The notes below the pieces were generated by a model. It was not told where the DNA came from and made no database searches. It saw only the letters and a program-made list of their open reading frames with translations. A DNA stretch of 64,000 nucleotides from an uncultured Hyphomicrobiales bacterium. GTDB lineage: Bacteria; Pseudomonadota; Alphaproteobacteria; Rhizobiales; Ancalomicrobiaceae. Shown one piece after another: positions 46,393 through 56,080 of the stretch. Every line of letters begins with the position of its first letter. The stretch's first letter is position 1. The translations under genes were made by a program, and so were the position numbers. The stretch is taken from contig CAIYYN010000020.1 of NCBI GenBank assembly GCA_903930435.1, positions 62,001 to 126,000 on the forward strand. The letters run 5' to 3'.

Positions 46393-47903
46393 CGGAACCG
46401 ACGCGTCGAAACGAAGTCTTTCAGCAAGGCCCGCGCGGCTTGCCTGCCCGAAAGTGCCGCCATCGGAACTCCCGGCCCCGGATGAATGCTGCCCCCGGCC
46501 AGATAAAGCCCCGGAAGCCGGGTCCGCGCCCCGGGACGGTCGAATGATGCGTTCAGCCTGTGGTTCGATCGGCCGTAGAGCGCCCCGCCCGTCCCCGGAA
46601 ATCGCGTGTTGAACGTCGTCGGGGTCGCGGTTGCCATCTCTAACGGGTTCACATCGATCTCCAGACCGCAGCGTCGCATCAAGGCAAACATCGCCTTCCT
46701 GCATGGGTCGATCTCCTGTTCGGTAAAAGTCCTGCCGTCACCAACGGCCGGCGCATTAATGAGGCAAAAGAGGCGTTCGGACTGGTCCAGCTCTGTCTTT
46801 AACCGACCGGATGCATCGCGGTCCGGCGCACAGACATAGACCGTTGGATCTTTCGGCAGTTGGCCGGCCTTGAAAATGGCTTCGAACTCTTGCGGATAAT
46901 CAGACCCGAAAAAGACCGTGTGGCGGGCAAGCGGAAAGCCATTGGTTTTCGCCCCGAACGACCAGGTCACCGCCGAAAGCGACCGTGCTGACGGCGGGAC
47001 GGGGTCCACGGACCGGGTTGCTGCGGCGCCGAGCAATCCATCACCAAGGGCCGCAACATCGCCGTTGAAGATCACTGCATCGGCGTCCAGTCGTTCGCCA
47101 CACGCCAGAACCACGCCACTCACCTGCCCGCGTTCGGCAACAATCGTACTAACGCGCGCTTCCAGCCTGATGGACGCGCCCTGGGCCTCGGCGAGCCGCG
47201 CCAGCATCCGCGCCACCTCAATCATGCCGCCGTTCACAAGCCAGACACCCTCCTGTTCGACGTGAGCGACCAGCATCAGGATCGCAGGAGCGAGAAAGGG
47301 AGACGACCCGCAGTAGGTGGCATAGCGGCCAAAGAGCTGCCGCAAGCGTGGGTCCGAGAAATGGTCTGAGAGCGTCGACCAGAGCGACGCAAACGCCCGC
47401 TCCCTCAGCATAGCTACACCGCCCGACAGACCAACGCGGAACGGTACACTTAGTCGGGAAGGCCGCTCGCCCTTGATAAAGGTCGCGGCAACCGCATCAT
47501 GGATTGCCTTGGCGCTCGCACAAAACCCCTTGTAAGCAGCCGCTTCCCGCGCGCCGAAGAAGTCGCCGACTGCTTCGATGGCTGCGGCCCGGTCGGCCAT
47601 CAGATCGAAGTGACCTTCCGGTCCCCATGCATGTCGGGCGAGAACATCCGCGGGATGGAGCGACAGTTCCTGGTCAAGCGACAGACCGATTTCGTCGAGG
47701 ATGTCATCGAAGACATAGCGCATCGTGAAGACGGTCGGGCCGCAATCAATCGCGCTTCCGCCAACATGGACCTCGGCGATCTTGCCGCCCACGGTATCGC
47801 CCGCTTCGAGCACGATCACTTCGCAGCCGCGTGCCGCGAGCATCAAGGCACTCACCAGCCCGCCAACGCCGGCACCGATGACAATGACCCGCTTCAATCT
47901 CAT
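46389..47903 (-). CDS. crtD: Methoxyneurosporene dehydrogenase (carotenoid 3,4-desaturase)
   Basis: A 504-residue CrtI-related FAD desaturase introducing the C3,4 double bond. FAD motif VIVIGAGVGGLVSALML (about 6-22), WSFGAK and the C-terminal YLAGGSIHPGPGVPMAALSGRQAA are present. It is the first gene of the crtDC operon, divergent from crtE across a double PpsR site. End overlaps the presumed crtC start. Confidence 0.94.
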   Translation of the reverse strand: MRLKRVIVIGAGVGGLVSALMLAARGCEVIVLEAGDTVGGKIAEVHVGGSAIDCGPTVFTMRYVFDDILDEIGLSLDQELSLHPADVLARHAWGPEGHFDLMADRAAAIEAVGDFFGAREAAAYKGFCASAKAIHDAVAATFIKGERPSRLSVPFRVGLSGGVAMLRERAFASLWSTLSDHFSDPRLRQLFGRYATYCGSSPFLAPAILMLVAHVEQEGVWLVNGGMIEVARMLARLAEAQGASIRLEARVSTIVAERGQVSGVVLACGERLDADAVIFNGDVAALGDGLLGAAATRSVDPVPPSARSLSAVTWSFGAKTNGFPLARHTVFFGSDYPQEFEAIFKAGQLPKDPTVYVCAPDRDASGRLKTELDQSERLFCLINAPAVGDGRTFTEQEIDPCRKAMFALMRRCGLEIDVNPLEMATATPTTFNTRFPGTGGALYGRSNHRLNASFDRPGARTRLPGLYLAGGSIHPGPGVPMAALSGRQAARALLKDFVSTRRFR

Positions 47904-47945
47904 GCCAAAGCTCTCCGCCTGTCAGTTGACATCGGCAATTCTTGG

Positions 47946-47989
47946 TGTCAACTTAATTTTACATTATATGGTGTCTATAAAAATGGACA
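47946..47989. promoter_or_regulatory. Tandem PpsR sites in the crtD/crtE promoter
   Basis: Two perfect TGT-N12-ACA palindromes, 47946-47963 and 47972-47989, separated by 8 bases. They lie between divergent crtD (start 47903) and crtE (start 48014). This is the textbook PpsR/CrtJ cooperative-binding layout and should repress both directions. The RNA polymerase boxes are less clear than at bchC; TTGACA facing crtD overlaps the left site. Confidence 0.85.
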
Positions 47990-48013
47990 CTCATCATCAA
48001 GGAGGATCGGCGC

Positions 48014-48883
48014 ATGGACGCTAGTGCACGAATCGAACGCGCATTGGAAGGCGCTTTGGCCGAAGCCGGGGCCGAGGGGTGCCCACCTCGTCTGGTTGAC
48101 GCGATGAGTTATGCTGTGTTTCCGGGCGGTGCACGCATTCGACCACGCCTGACGCTCGCTGTTGCCTGGGCGTGCGGCGATGATGACCCGGCTGCGTCAG
48201 AGCAGGTTGCGGCAGCCATCGAGCTGCTGCATTGTGCCTCCCTGGTGCATGATGACATGCCCTGCTTTGATGATGCGGATTTCAGACGCGGCAAACCCTC
48301 GGTCCATAAGGTTTTTGGCGAAAGCACGGCGCTACTCGTAGGAGACGCCTTGATCGTTCTTGCCTTCGAAACACTCGAGCGGGCAGCAACCAAACGGACC
48401 GAACGGCTGGCACCGCTGGTCCGAGCCGTTGGACGCGCCATCGGTGCCCCGCACGGCATTATCGCCGGTCAGGCCTGGGAACGCGAGCCGACAATTGATC
48501 TGGCAACCTACCATAGGGCAAAGACCGGTGCGCTGTTCGCAGGGGCGTGCATGGTGGGAGCTGTCGCAGCCGGTAGCCCGGGCGAACCATGGCGTGCGCT
48601 GGGCGAAGCGCTTGGTGAAGCATTCCAGGTGGCTGACGATATTCGCGACATGGTCATGTCTTCTGAGGACTTGGGCAAACCGGCTGGCAAGGACGCAGCA
48701 CTCGGGCGGCCCAATGCAACGCACCAGCTGGGGCTTACCGGCGCGCTCGCCCGACTGGATACCCTGGTGCGTCGTGCCGTCTCGGTCATCCCGCCGTGTC
48801 CGGGGCAAATTCCACTGCGATCCTTGATCCTGAAGGAAGCAAACAGCTTCCTGCCAGCCGAGTTTGCGCTCTCGGCGGCCTGA
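48014..48883 (+). CDS. crtE: Geranylgeranyl diphosphate synthase
   Basis: A 289-residue polyprenyl synthase making the C20 precursor of carotenoids and the bacteriochlorophyll tail. First Asp motif DDMPCFDD (usually DDLPAMDD, here with Cys-Phe in the middle), second ADDIRD; SYAVFPGGARIRPRL is the IPP-binding start. AAGGAGG ribosome-binding site. First gene of the crtEF set. Confidence 0.94.
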   Translation: MDASARIERALEGALAEAGAEGCPPRLVDAMSYAVFPGGARIRPRLTLAVAWACGDDDPAASEQVAAAIELLHCASLVHDDMPCFDDADFRRGKPSVHKVFGESTALLVGDALIVLAFETLERAATKRTERLAPLVRAVGRAIGAPHGIIAGQAWEREPTIDLATYHRAKTGALFAGACMVGAVAAGSPGEPWRALGEALGEAFQVADDIRDMVMSSEDLGKPAGKDAALGRPNATHQLGLTGALARLDTLVRRAVSVIPPCPGQIPLRSLILKEANSFLPAEFALSAA

Positions 48884-48912
48884 CATTGGCGGCAACTCCC
48901 GGAGCGGCGTAA

Positions 48913-50079
48913 ATGGCTGTCACGCACACAACAGGGCCGCGTCCCCTCTCACTTGGCGAACGGATTCGCGATCTCTGGCTTGGCGCACGGGATCGGCTGA
49001 TGTCCAGTCCGCGCTTTCAGCGCTGGGCGGCAGGTTTCCCTTTGACCCGGTCGATTGCCGATGCACGGGCACGCACACTATTTGATCTCGTTGCGGGTTT
49101 CGTTTACTCGCAGGTCCTCCATGCCTGCGTTTCGCTTCAGCTGTTTTCACATCTGAAGAATGGCCCTCTTGATCTCGATACGATTGCGATCCGGGTCAAT
49201 CTGCCGAGGGAGCGGGCGCGGTGCCTGCTCGATGCAGCGGTCACCCTCGACCTGATCTCGCGTCGCGGTGAAGACCGTTACGGTCTCGGCAGTCTCGGCG
49301 CAGCCTTCCTCGGCAACCACGGCCTGGCCGAGATGGTGTCGCACCATGCGCTCTTCTACGCGGATATGGCCGACCCCTTGGCACTACTCAGAGGAACCGG
49401 CGGCGGGACGCAGTTGCAACAGTTTTGGGCCTATGCCCGTTCCGAAGATCCCGGCGGCCTGTCAACAGGCGACATAGACGCCTACACACGACTGATGGCA
49501 GCAAGCCAATCCTTCGTGGCGGAAGATATTCTCGACGCATACCCGTTGCGGGACGCCAAGACCCTGATGGATCTGGGTGGCGGGGATGGCTCGTTTTTGA
49601 CCTCTGCGGCAACCCGTTGGCCGCATCTGAAACTTGTGCTCGTCGACTTGCCGCCTGTCGCCGAAGTCGCGGCTACCCGGTTTGCAGACGGACCGTTTGC
49701 GGCGCGCGCCAGCGCTGTTGGCCGCGATTTTCTGCGCGATCCCTTGCCCACTGGGTCTGACGTCATTTCACTCGTGCGTGTGCTGCACGATCACAATGAC
49801 GACTCGGTCCGGACGATTCTTGCCCGTGCCTATGACGCGCTCCCACCCGGCGGAACCTTGGTCATTGCTGAACCAATGGCGGACACAATTGGTGCCCAGC
49901 GCGTTGGTGCCGCCTATTTCAACTTTTATCTGCTCGCGATGGGCAGTGGTCGATCACGAAACGCAAATGAGCTGAAGACGTTTCTCGCAAACGCCGGATT
50001 TGGCGGAATTCGCACGATCCGCACACGTCGACCTTTGATGGCCAGCCTGATCATTGGTCGTCGGCCTCTCTTTGTGTAA
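48913..50079 (+). CDS. crtF: Demethylspheroidene / hydroxy-carotenoid O-methyltransferase
   Basis: A 388-residue SAM methyltransferase. An N-terminal dimerisation/winged-helix region (about 60-130) precedes the SAM motif LMDLGGGDGSFL and RVLHDHNDD. It O-methylates the tertiary hydroxyl introduced by CrtC, giving methoxy-carotenoids such as spheroidene or spirilloxanthin. Starts 29 bases after crtE. Confidence 0.93.
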   Translation: MAVTHTTGPRPLSLGERIRDLWLGARDRLMSSPRFQRWAAGFPLTRSIADARARTLFDLVAGFVYSQVLHACVSLQLFSHLKNGPLDLDTIAIRVNLPRERARCLLDAAVTLDLISRRGEDRYGLGSLGAAFLGNHGLAEMVSHHALFYADMADPLALLRGTGGGTQLQQFWAYARSEDPGGLSTGDIDAYTRLMAASQSFVAEDILDAYPLRDAKTLMDLGGGDGSFLTSAATRWPHLKLVLVDLPPVAEVAATRFADGPFAARASAVGRDFLRDPLPTGSDVISLVRVLHDHNDDSVRTILARAYDALPPGGTLVIAEPMADTIGAQRVGAAYFNFYLLAMGSGRSRNANELKTFLANAGFGGIRTIRTRRPLMASLIIGRRPLFV

Positions 50080-50142
50080 ATATTATTTGACACATTTTAC
50101 AGTAAAGTTAGATTGACACTTGGCGAAGTCTGGCCATACTAG
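50075..50142 (+). promoter_or_regulatory. bchC promoter with tandem PpsR sites
   Basis: A perfect TGT-N12-ACA (50075-50092) and, 8 bases on, a copy with one mismatch (50101-50118, AGT-N12-ACA). The second ACA half is part of TTGACA (50113-50118), followed after 18 bases by TACTAG (50137-50142). Predicted transcript start about 50149, giving a leader of about 44 bases to the bchC ATG. It could also feed the puf genes by read-through. Confidence 0.8.
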
Positions 50143-50192
50143 CGAATACGGATCTGATGCCCTCTGGAGGGCAAACGACAAGGAACCGATCC

Positions 50193-51128
50193 ATGGAAAC
50201 GCTTGCAGTCGTGATGGAGGCACCCAAGACGATCCGATTGAGTCGGCTCGATCTGGTTGAGCCCGGCGAAACCGACGTCGTCGTCGATATCGACTGGAGC
50301 GGCATCTCGACAGGCACCGAGCGTCTTTTGTGGACAGGCCGCATGCCGCAATTCCCGGGCATGGGTTACCCTTTGGTGCCCGGTTACGAATCGGTTGGCC
50401 GTGTCACAGCAGTTGGTCCCAAGGCAACACTGCCGCTGGGGACGCCGGTCTTTGTGCCAGGCGCACGTTGCTTTGGCGACGTCAGGGGCCTGTTCGGAGG
50501 TGCGGCAAGCCGCTTGGTGCTTCCAGAGACGCGGGCACACGTCATCCCGAATTCCCTTGGCCGCGAGGCTGTTCTGCTGGCGCTTGCCGCAACTGCCTTC
50601 CACACGGTTGTCAGCGGCTCGTTTCCAGAATTGATCATTGGCCACGGTGTTCTCGGGCGACTGATCGCCCGCATCACCATGGCTCTCGGGCATTCCGCAC
50701 CGACCGTCTGGGAACGCAATCCATCGCGCCAGACCGGGGCCAAGGGTTACCGGGTCACGACCGAAGAGGACGACAAGCGCAAGGATTATCATACGATTTG
50801 CGATGTCAGCGGCGACTCGACCGTTCTTGACAGGCTCATCGCGCGGCTTGCGCCACAGGGCGAAATTGTCTTGGGCGGGTTCTATGAATCGCCCCTCGCA
50901 TTTGCCTTTCCGCCTGCCTTCATGCGTGAGGCTCGCATCCGTATCGCGGCTGAATGGAAGCCCGGCGATCTCACGCGCACCATTGGATTGCTGGAATCCG
51001 GCAAGCTGTCACTGGACGGTCTGATCACGCACGAACGCGGTGCTGACGGTGCGCTGGACGCCTACGCAACAGCCTTCGACGACGACACCTGCCTGAAGAT
51101 GATTCTGGACTGGAGGGGACGCGCATGA
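50193..51128 (+). CDS. bchC: 3-hydroxyethyl bacteriochlorophyllide a dehydrogenase
   Basis: A 311-residue MDR-type (zinc-less) dehydrogenase oxidising the C3 hydroxyethyl to acetyl, a late step of bacteriochlorophyll a. GISTGTERLLWTGRMP, PGYESVGRV and the shortened Rossmann region are typical. ATG 50193 with AAGGA 8 bases upstream fits the promoter; ATG 50157 would sit nearly at the transcript start. ATGA overlap with bchX. Confidence 0.95.
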   Translation: METLAVVMEAPKTIRLSRLDLVEPGETDVVVDIDWSGISTGTERLLWTGRMPQFPGMGYPLVPGYESVGRVTAVGPKATLPLGTPVFVPGARCFGDVRGLFGGAASRLVLPETRAHVIPNSLGREAVLLALAATAFHTVVSGSFPELIIGHGVLGRLIARITMALGHSAPTVWERNPSRQTGAKGYRVTTEEDDKRKDYHTICDVSGDSTVLDRLIARLAPQGEIVLGGFYESPLAFAFPPAFMREARIRIAAEWKPGDLTRTIGLLESGKLSLDGLITHERGADGALDAYATAFDDDTCLKMILDWRGRA

Positions 51129-52144
51129 ACGTCAAAGCAACGATTGGCGCCGACGCGTCTGCGACCGATGTCAACACTGCACTACTGCGTCTGGAGGCAT
51201 CGATCGAACCGGACCCGGTCCATACGACGCCCGCCAAGAAGGAAACGCAGGTCATTGCCATCTATGGCAAGGGCGGCATTGGCAAGAGCTTCACGCTCGC
51301 CAATCTCTCCTACAACATGGCGCAGCAGGGCAAGAAAGTCCTGCTCATCGGCTGCGATCCCAAGAGCGACACAACCTCGCTCCTGTTCGGCGGTCGCGCC
51401 TGCCCGACCATCATCGAGACCTCGGCGAAAAAGAAGCTCGCCGGTGAGGAGGTCAAGATCGGTGACGTCTGCTTCAAGCGCGATGGCGTTTTTGCCATGG
51501 AACTCGGCGGCCCGGAAGTCGGGCGCGGCTGCGGCGGACGCGGCATCATTCATGGCTTTGAACTCCTCGAAAAGCTCGGGTTTCACGAGTGGGGGTTCGA
51601 CTATGTTCTCCTCGATTTCCTCGGCGACGTTGTCTGCGGTGGCTTCGGCCTGCCGATCGCCCGTGACATGTGCCAGAAGGTGATCGTCGTCGGGTCCAAT
51701 GACCTGCAATCGCTCTATGTCGCCAACAACGTTTGCTCAGCGGTGCAATATTTCCGCAAGCTTGGCGGCAACGTCGGCGTCGCCGGCCTCGTCATCAACA
51801 AGGACGATGGAACCGGCGAAGCACAGGCCTTTGCGGAAGCCGTGGGTATTCCGATCCTGGCTGCGATCCCGGCGGACGAAGACATCCGGCGCAAGTCAGC
51901 CAATTATGAGATCATCGGCACACCTGGCAGCCCATGGGGCTCATTATTCGACGGCCTCGCAGAGGCAGTTGCGACAGCTCCGCCCGTCAAGCCAACCCCC
52001 CTTTCCCAGGACGAATTGCTCGGTCTCTTCAAGGGCGAAGCGGTCGGTCGTGGCGTTGTCCTCGAACCCGCGACTTTCGAGGACATGTGCGGCGCGTCCG
52101 CCGTCGTGAAGCCCTCGCTCGAGGTTGTCTACGACACCGTCTGA
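51125..52144 (+). CDS. bchX: Chlorophyllide a reductase iron protein subunit X
   Basis: A 339-residue NifH-like ATPase, electron donor to BchYZ, which reduces ring B of chlorophyllide a. P-loop [10 protein letters not shown] and cluster Cys in GRGCGGRG and GDVVCGGFG are conserved. N-terminal and C-terminal extensions relative to BchL are normal for BchX. ATGA overlap with bchC. Confidence 0.97.
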   Translation: MNVKATIGADASATDVNTALLRLEASIEPDPVHTTPAKKETQVIAIYGKGGIGKSFTLANLSYNMAQQGKKVLLIGCDPKSDTTSLLFGGRACPTIIETSAKKKLAGEEVKIGDVCFKRDGVFAMELGGPEVGRGCGGRGIIHGFELLEKLGFHEWGFDYVLLDFLGDVVCGGFGLPIARDMCQKVIVVGSNDLQSLYVANNVCSAVQYFRKLGGNVGVAGLVINKDDGTGEAQAFAEAVGIPILAAIPADEDIRRKSANYEIIGTPGSPWGSLFDGLAEAVATAPPVKPTPLSQDELLGLFKGEAVGRGVVLEPATFEDMCGASAVVKPSLEVVYDTV

Positions 52145-52187
52145 CCCGAGGCGTTCAGACCTGTTCGGCAAACAAGGAACCGCTGTC

Positions 52188-53714
52188 ATGGCATCGATCA
52201 ACACTCCGAACGGCACTGCCGCTTCTGTCCCTTCGGGCGACGGGGTTGGTTGTCATGCTGGCAAGGACGCGCTTGTTGCGGCAGCCAATGCCGCAGGCAA
52301 GAGCGAAGTGCTTGATCGGTATGCCGCCGACTATCCGCAAGGGCCGCACGATCAGCCGCAAAGCATGTGTCCGGCGTTTGGCAGCCTGCGCGTCGGATTG
52401 CGCATGCGGCGGACGGCGACGATCCTGTCGGGATCTGCCTGTTGCGTTTATGGATTGACGTTCACGTCACATTTTTACGGCGCGCGGCGAACCGTCGGCT
52501 ATGTGCCTTTCAATTCCGAGACCCTCGTCACTGGCAAGCTGTTCGAGGATATCCGCGACGCCGTGTTCGGCATGGCCGATCCGGCCCTTTACGACGCAAT
52601 TGTCATCACTAACCTCTGCGTGCCGACCGCCTCTGGCGTACCGCTGCAACTCTTGCCGCGCGAAATCAACGGCGTGCGCATTATCGGCATTGATGTTCCT
52701 GGTTTCGGTGTACCGACCCATGCCGAAGCAAAAGACGTCATTTCAGGCGCGATGCTGAATTATGCCCGCCTTGAGGCCGAACAGGGGCCAGTGCAGGCGC
52801 CGCGTACCGGTCGGGCACAAAGGCCCACCGTCGCGCTCCTGGGGGAAATGTTCCCGGCCGATCCCGTCGGCATCCAGCGGATGCTTGATCCGATGGGGCT
52901 CAGCCCCGGCCCCACAGTGCCCACACGCGAGTGGCGCGAGCTCTATGCCGCACTGGATTGCGCCGTCGTTGCCGCAATCCATCCCTTCTACACGGCGAGC
53001 ATTCGTGAGTTCGAGACTGCTGGACGCAGCATCGTTGGCTCCGCGCCCGTCGGGTATGATGGAACCGAAGCCTGGATCGAGGCGATCGGCAAAGCCTGTA
53101 ATGTCTCACGGTCTGCGATTGACACAGCCAAGGCCCAGCAGCTCCCGGCTATCAAAGCGGCTTTGGCAGCCAAACCGGTCAAAGGCCGCATCACGCTCTC
53201 GGGTTATGAAGGCTCGGAATTGCTGGTGGCGCGCCTGCTCGTAGAATCTGGCGCAGACGTCCGTTACGTCGGCACCGCCTGCCCCAGAACGCGCTGGTCG
53301 GATCCGGATCGCGAGTGGCTGGAAGCGCGTGGAATCCATGTGACCTATCGCGCCAGCCTCGAAAACGATCTCGCCGCCATGCGCGAATTCAAGCCAGATC
53401 TCGTGATTGGCACGACGCCCGTGGTTCAAAAAGCCAAGGAATTGTCGATACCGGCCCTCTATTTCACGAACCTGATTTCTGCCCGTCCGTTGTTTGGCGT
53501 CATGGGAGCGGGGTCTCTGGCGCAAGTCGTCAACGGTGCCATCGCTGGCAAGTCCCGCATGGACGAAATGTCCGCGTTCTTTGGCGACGTCGGCACAGGC
53601 GACAAGACCGGCGTCTGGCAGGAAGAGCCGGAAGACCATCCGGAGTTCCGGGCTGCCTATGCGAAGAAGCTCGAAAAGCTGGCCAAATCCAAGGCAATCG
53701 AGGAGGCGGTCTGA
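52188..53714 (+). CDS. bchY: Chlorophyllide a reductase subunit Y
   Basis: A 508-residue nitrogenase-like subunit, partner of BchZ. Cys motifs [26 protein letters not shown] and [10 protein letters not shown] supply the cluster. ATG 52188 has AAGGAA about 9 bases upstream; a longer frame into bchX is rejected. Stop overlaps the bchZ start by one base (TGATG). Confidence 0.96.
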   Translation: MASINTPNGTAASVPSGDGVGCHAGKDALVAAANAAGKSEVLDRYAADYPQGPHDQPQSMCPAFGSLRVGLRMRRTATILSGSACCVYGLTFTSHFYGARRTVGYVPFNSETLVTGKLFEDIRDAVFGMADPALYDAIVITNLCVPTASGVPLQLLPREINGVRIIGIDVPGFGVPTHAEAKDVISGAMLNYARLEAEQGPVQAPRTGRAQRPTVALLGEMFPADPVGIQRMLDPMGLSPGPTVPTREWRELYAALDCAVVAAIHPFYTASIREFETAGRSIVGSAPVGYDGTEAWIEAIGKACNVSRSAIDTAKAQQLPAIKAALAAKPVKGRITLSGYEGSELLVARLLVESGADVRYVGTACPRTRWSDPDREWLEARGIHVTYRASLENDLAAMREFKPDLVIGTTPVVQKAKELSIPALYFTNLISARPLFGVMGAGSLAQVVNGAIAGKSRMDEMSAFFGDVGTGDKTGVWQEEPEDHPEFRAAYAKKLEKLAKSKAIEEAV

Positions 53715-55165
53715 TGCTGGTACTCGATCACGATCGCGCTGGTGGCTATTGGGGTGCGGTTTATGTCTTTACGGCAATCAAGGGCCTGCAAGTCATTATT
53801 GACGGACCTGTCGGCTGTGAAAACCTGCCTGTGACGTCGGTCCTACATTACACCGACGCGCTGCCACCGCACGAACTGCCGATCGTTGTCACGGGTCTTG
53901 GCGAAGAAGAGCTGGGTCAGCACGGCACTGAAGGTGCCATGCGCCGCGCTCACAAGACGTTGCGGCCCGATATGCCAGCCGTGGTCGTCACCGGTTCCAT
54001 CGCCGAGATGATCGGCGGCGGCGTGACGCCGGAAGGCACAAACATCCAGCGCTTTCTGCCGCGCACCATCGACGAGGATCAATGGCAGAGCGCTGATCGC
54101 GCCTTGCTATGGCTCTGGTCCGAGTATGGCACCAAGAAGATTCCGCCGCCAAAGCCACGCAAGGATGGTGAGAAGCCGAAGGTCAACATCATCGGACCAA
54201 GCTACGGCATGTTCAATGGCCCGTCCGACCTGGCCGAGATCCGTCGCCTGATCGAAGGCATCGGCGCGGAAGTCAACCTCGTCTTCCCGCTCGGCAGCCA
54301 TCTGGCCGATACGCCGAAGCTCGTCAAGGCCGACGCCAACGTCTGTCTTTATCGCGAATTCGGTCGCTTGCTGTGCGAGCGCCTGGAGCGTCCCTACCTT
54401 CAAGCCCCCATCGGGCTGCACTCGACGACGAAGTTCCTGCGCGCGCTTGGCGAGATGCTAGACCTCGATCCCGAGCCATTCATCGAACGTGAAAAACATA
54501 CGACAATCAAGCCGCTTTGGGATCTGTGGCGGTCTGTGACACAGGATTTCTTTGCGACGGCGAGCTTCGCTGTCGTTGCCAACGAGACCTATACCCGCGG
54601 CATCCGCCATTTTCTCGAAACCGAGATGGGACTGCCCTGCACGCTTGCCGTGCCACGCGTCGCTGGCAAGAAGACCGATAATGAAGCGGTGCGCAAGTCG
54701 CTGCATTCGACGCCGCCGCTCGTGCTGTTCGGCAGTTTCAATGAGCGCATGTATGCCGCAGAGGCAGGCGGTCGCTCGATGTATATCCCGGCATCGTTCC
54801 CGGGCGCGATCATTCGCCGGCACACGGGAACCCCTTTCATGGGCTATGCGGGTGCGACCTACATCGTGCAGGAAGTCTGCAATTCCCTCTTCGACGCCCT
54901 GTTCAACATCATCCCGCTGGGAACTGAAATGGACAAGGTAGAGGCGACGCCGAGCCGGTTGACGGCAGAATTGCCGTGGAATGCCGAAGCACAGGCGCTG
55001 CTCGACGAGGTCCTCGCCACACATCCAATTCTTGTCAGGATTTCAGCGGCCAAGCGGTTGCGGGATGCTGTCGAACAAGCCGCGCGCAAGTCAGGCGACG
55101 AAGTCGTGACAGCAGCGCTCTTCGAGCGAGCACACAAAGGTTTTGCGCGCGGCGTGCCGGTCTGA
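53714..55165 (+). CDS. bchZ: Chlorophyllide a reductase subunit Z
   Basis: A 483-residue subunit, starting [20 protein letters not shown], with the cluster-binding [21 protein letters not shown] and a C-terminal PCP_red-like domain (about 425-483). The ATG follows GAGG in the end of bchY. In-frame open sequence to 53315 lies inside bchY and is not used. Confidence 0.97.
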   Translation: MLVLDHDRAGGYWGAVYVFTAIKGLQVIIDGPVGCENLPVTSVLHYTDALPPHELPIVVTGLGEEELGQHGTEGAMRRAHKTLRPDMPAVVVTGSIAEMIGGGVTPEGTNIQRFLPRTIDEDQWQSADRALLWLWSEYGTKKIPPPKPRKDGEKPKVNIIGPSYGMFNGPSDLAEIRRLIEGIGAEVNLVFPLGSHLADTPKLVKADANVCLYREFGRLLCERLERPYLQAPIGLHSTTKFLRALGEMLDLDPEPFIEREKHTTIKPLWDLWRSVTQDFFATASFAVVANETYTRGIRHFLETEMGLPCTLAVPRVAGKKTDNEAVRKSLHSTPPLVLFGSFNERMYAAEAGGRSMYIPASFPGAIIRRHTGTPFMGYAGATYIVQEVCNSLFDALFNIIPLGTEMDKVEATPSRLTAELPWNAEAQALLDEVLATHPILVRISAAKRLRDAVEQAARKSGDEVVTAALFERAHKGFARGVPV

Positions 55166-55247
55166 CCGGCTCACCAAGTGCAATGGGTTTCAACACCCGG
55201 TATTCGGCCAGAAGGGGTCGATGTCCGGTGGAACGAAGGAGGACAGT

Positions 55248-55481
55248 ATGACAGCCTTGGCGGCACGAACCAACGATGAGCGGCAGCGCCGTCGTTCGAG
55301 CGACGAGCGCGAATTCCGTCTTCTCGTTGCCCTGACGTTCCCGATCTTCCTGATCATCGTGCTCGGCAGCACGCTGGCCGGCAAACGCCCGAAGACTGAA
55401 GGCACAGAGGCGAAAGCCTCGATTTTCACACAGGTCAAGACGGCTGCGAGCACGGCAATCGCATTTGCCTTCATGGGCTAG
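55248..55481 (+). CDS. Small membrane protein at the pufQ position (PufQ-like)
   Basis: A 77-residue protein with a charged N-terminus, one membrane helix (about 24-43, LLVALTFPIFLIIVLGSTLA) and a short tail ending AFAFMG. GGAGG lies 6 bases before ATG 55248. It is between bchZ and pufB, where pufQ sits. PufQ supports bacteriochlorophyll traffic in Rhodobacter. The sequence lacks the ITP-IF ending of the Rhodobacter-type PufQ that I know, so the assignment rests on position, size and topology. Confidence 0.6.
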   Translation: MTALAARTNDERQRRRSSDEREFRLLVALTFPIFLIIVLGSTLAGKRPKTEGTEAKASIFTQVKTAASTAIAFAFMG

Positions 55482-55839
55482 GTCGCGACGGAAACGGCTG
55501 AATGCGCTGTTTTGACGGCGACACTCGGCGAGCGATCGCGTTTCATCGACTTCGTCGAAGGACCGGATCCAGCGTGGACAGCATGTGCACGAGCCCTGAA
55601 GACATCGCCCGCCAGGCGTGATCGGCAAAAGGGTATCTGGTCCGGGTCTTGGAACATCGCGTTGATGCCATGCCCAATCCGACGACGACGACAGCCGTTG
55701 GAGTACTGGCCCAAGATTTCACGAAACGGGATCCGTCCCGCTTCGCGAAAAAAAGATCTCGGGTCTCCCGGGGTCTTTATCCCGGTCGCGCGGGCTTAGT
55801 GCGACAGCGGCCGCAAGGCCTCAACTGGAGGATGAACTT
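55482..55839 (+). other. 358-base region upstream of pufB with hairpins
   Basis: No gene that I can support. Two hairpins are visible near the end: 55722-55745 (CGAA-A-CGGGA, loop TCCG, arms closing with one A-C mismatch) followed by AAAAAAA, and 55768-55785 (CCGGG, 8-base loop, CCCGG). They are not followed by T runs, so they look more like mRNA-processing or stability elements of the puf transcript than terminators. A separate puf promoter could be here, but no clear -35/-10 or PpsR site was found. Confidence 0.5.
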
Positions 55840-56067
55840 ATGAATGAAAACCGGAGCAGCTCCCTATCCGGGCTGACCGAAGCAGAGGCCAAGGAGTTCC
55901 ATGGCATCTTTGTTTCAAGCTTCATCGCCTTCGTGGCGATTGCCGTTGTTGCTCATATCCTGGTCTGGATGTGGCGGCCATGGTTCCCGGGCGTCAAGGG
56001 ATACGCGATGAACATGATCGGCGGTTCCGTCGATAGTCTTCATCATGTTGTTTCAATGTTGAGCTGA
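55840..56067 (+). CDS. pufB: Light-harvesting 1 beta polypeptide
   Basis: A 75-residue LH1 beta subunit: [15 protein letters not shown], a membrane helix with bacteriochlorophyll ligand His39 ([16 protein letters not shown]). GGAGG ribosome-binding site. The chain continues about 20 residues past the usual WFPG-Gly-Tyr end ([19 protein letters not shown]), longer than the roughly 50-residue Rhodobacter protein. Confidence 0.95.
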   Translation: MNENRSSSLSGLTEAEAKEFHGIFVSSFIAFVAIAVVAHILVWMWRPWFPGVKGYAMNMIGGSVDSLHHVVSMLS

Positions 56068-56080
56068 CAAGGAGCGAGCC

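Noticed and set aside
55512-55799. 95-codon plus-strand frame upstream of pufB
   Set aside because: No ribosome-binding site, Arg/Pro-rich shadow-like composition and it runs through the hairpins; treated as non-coding leader.
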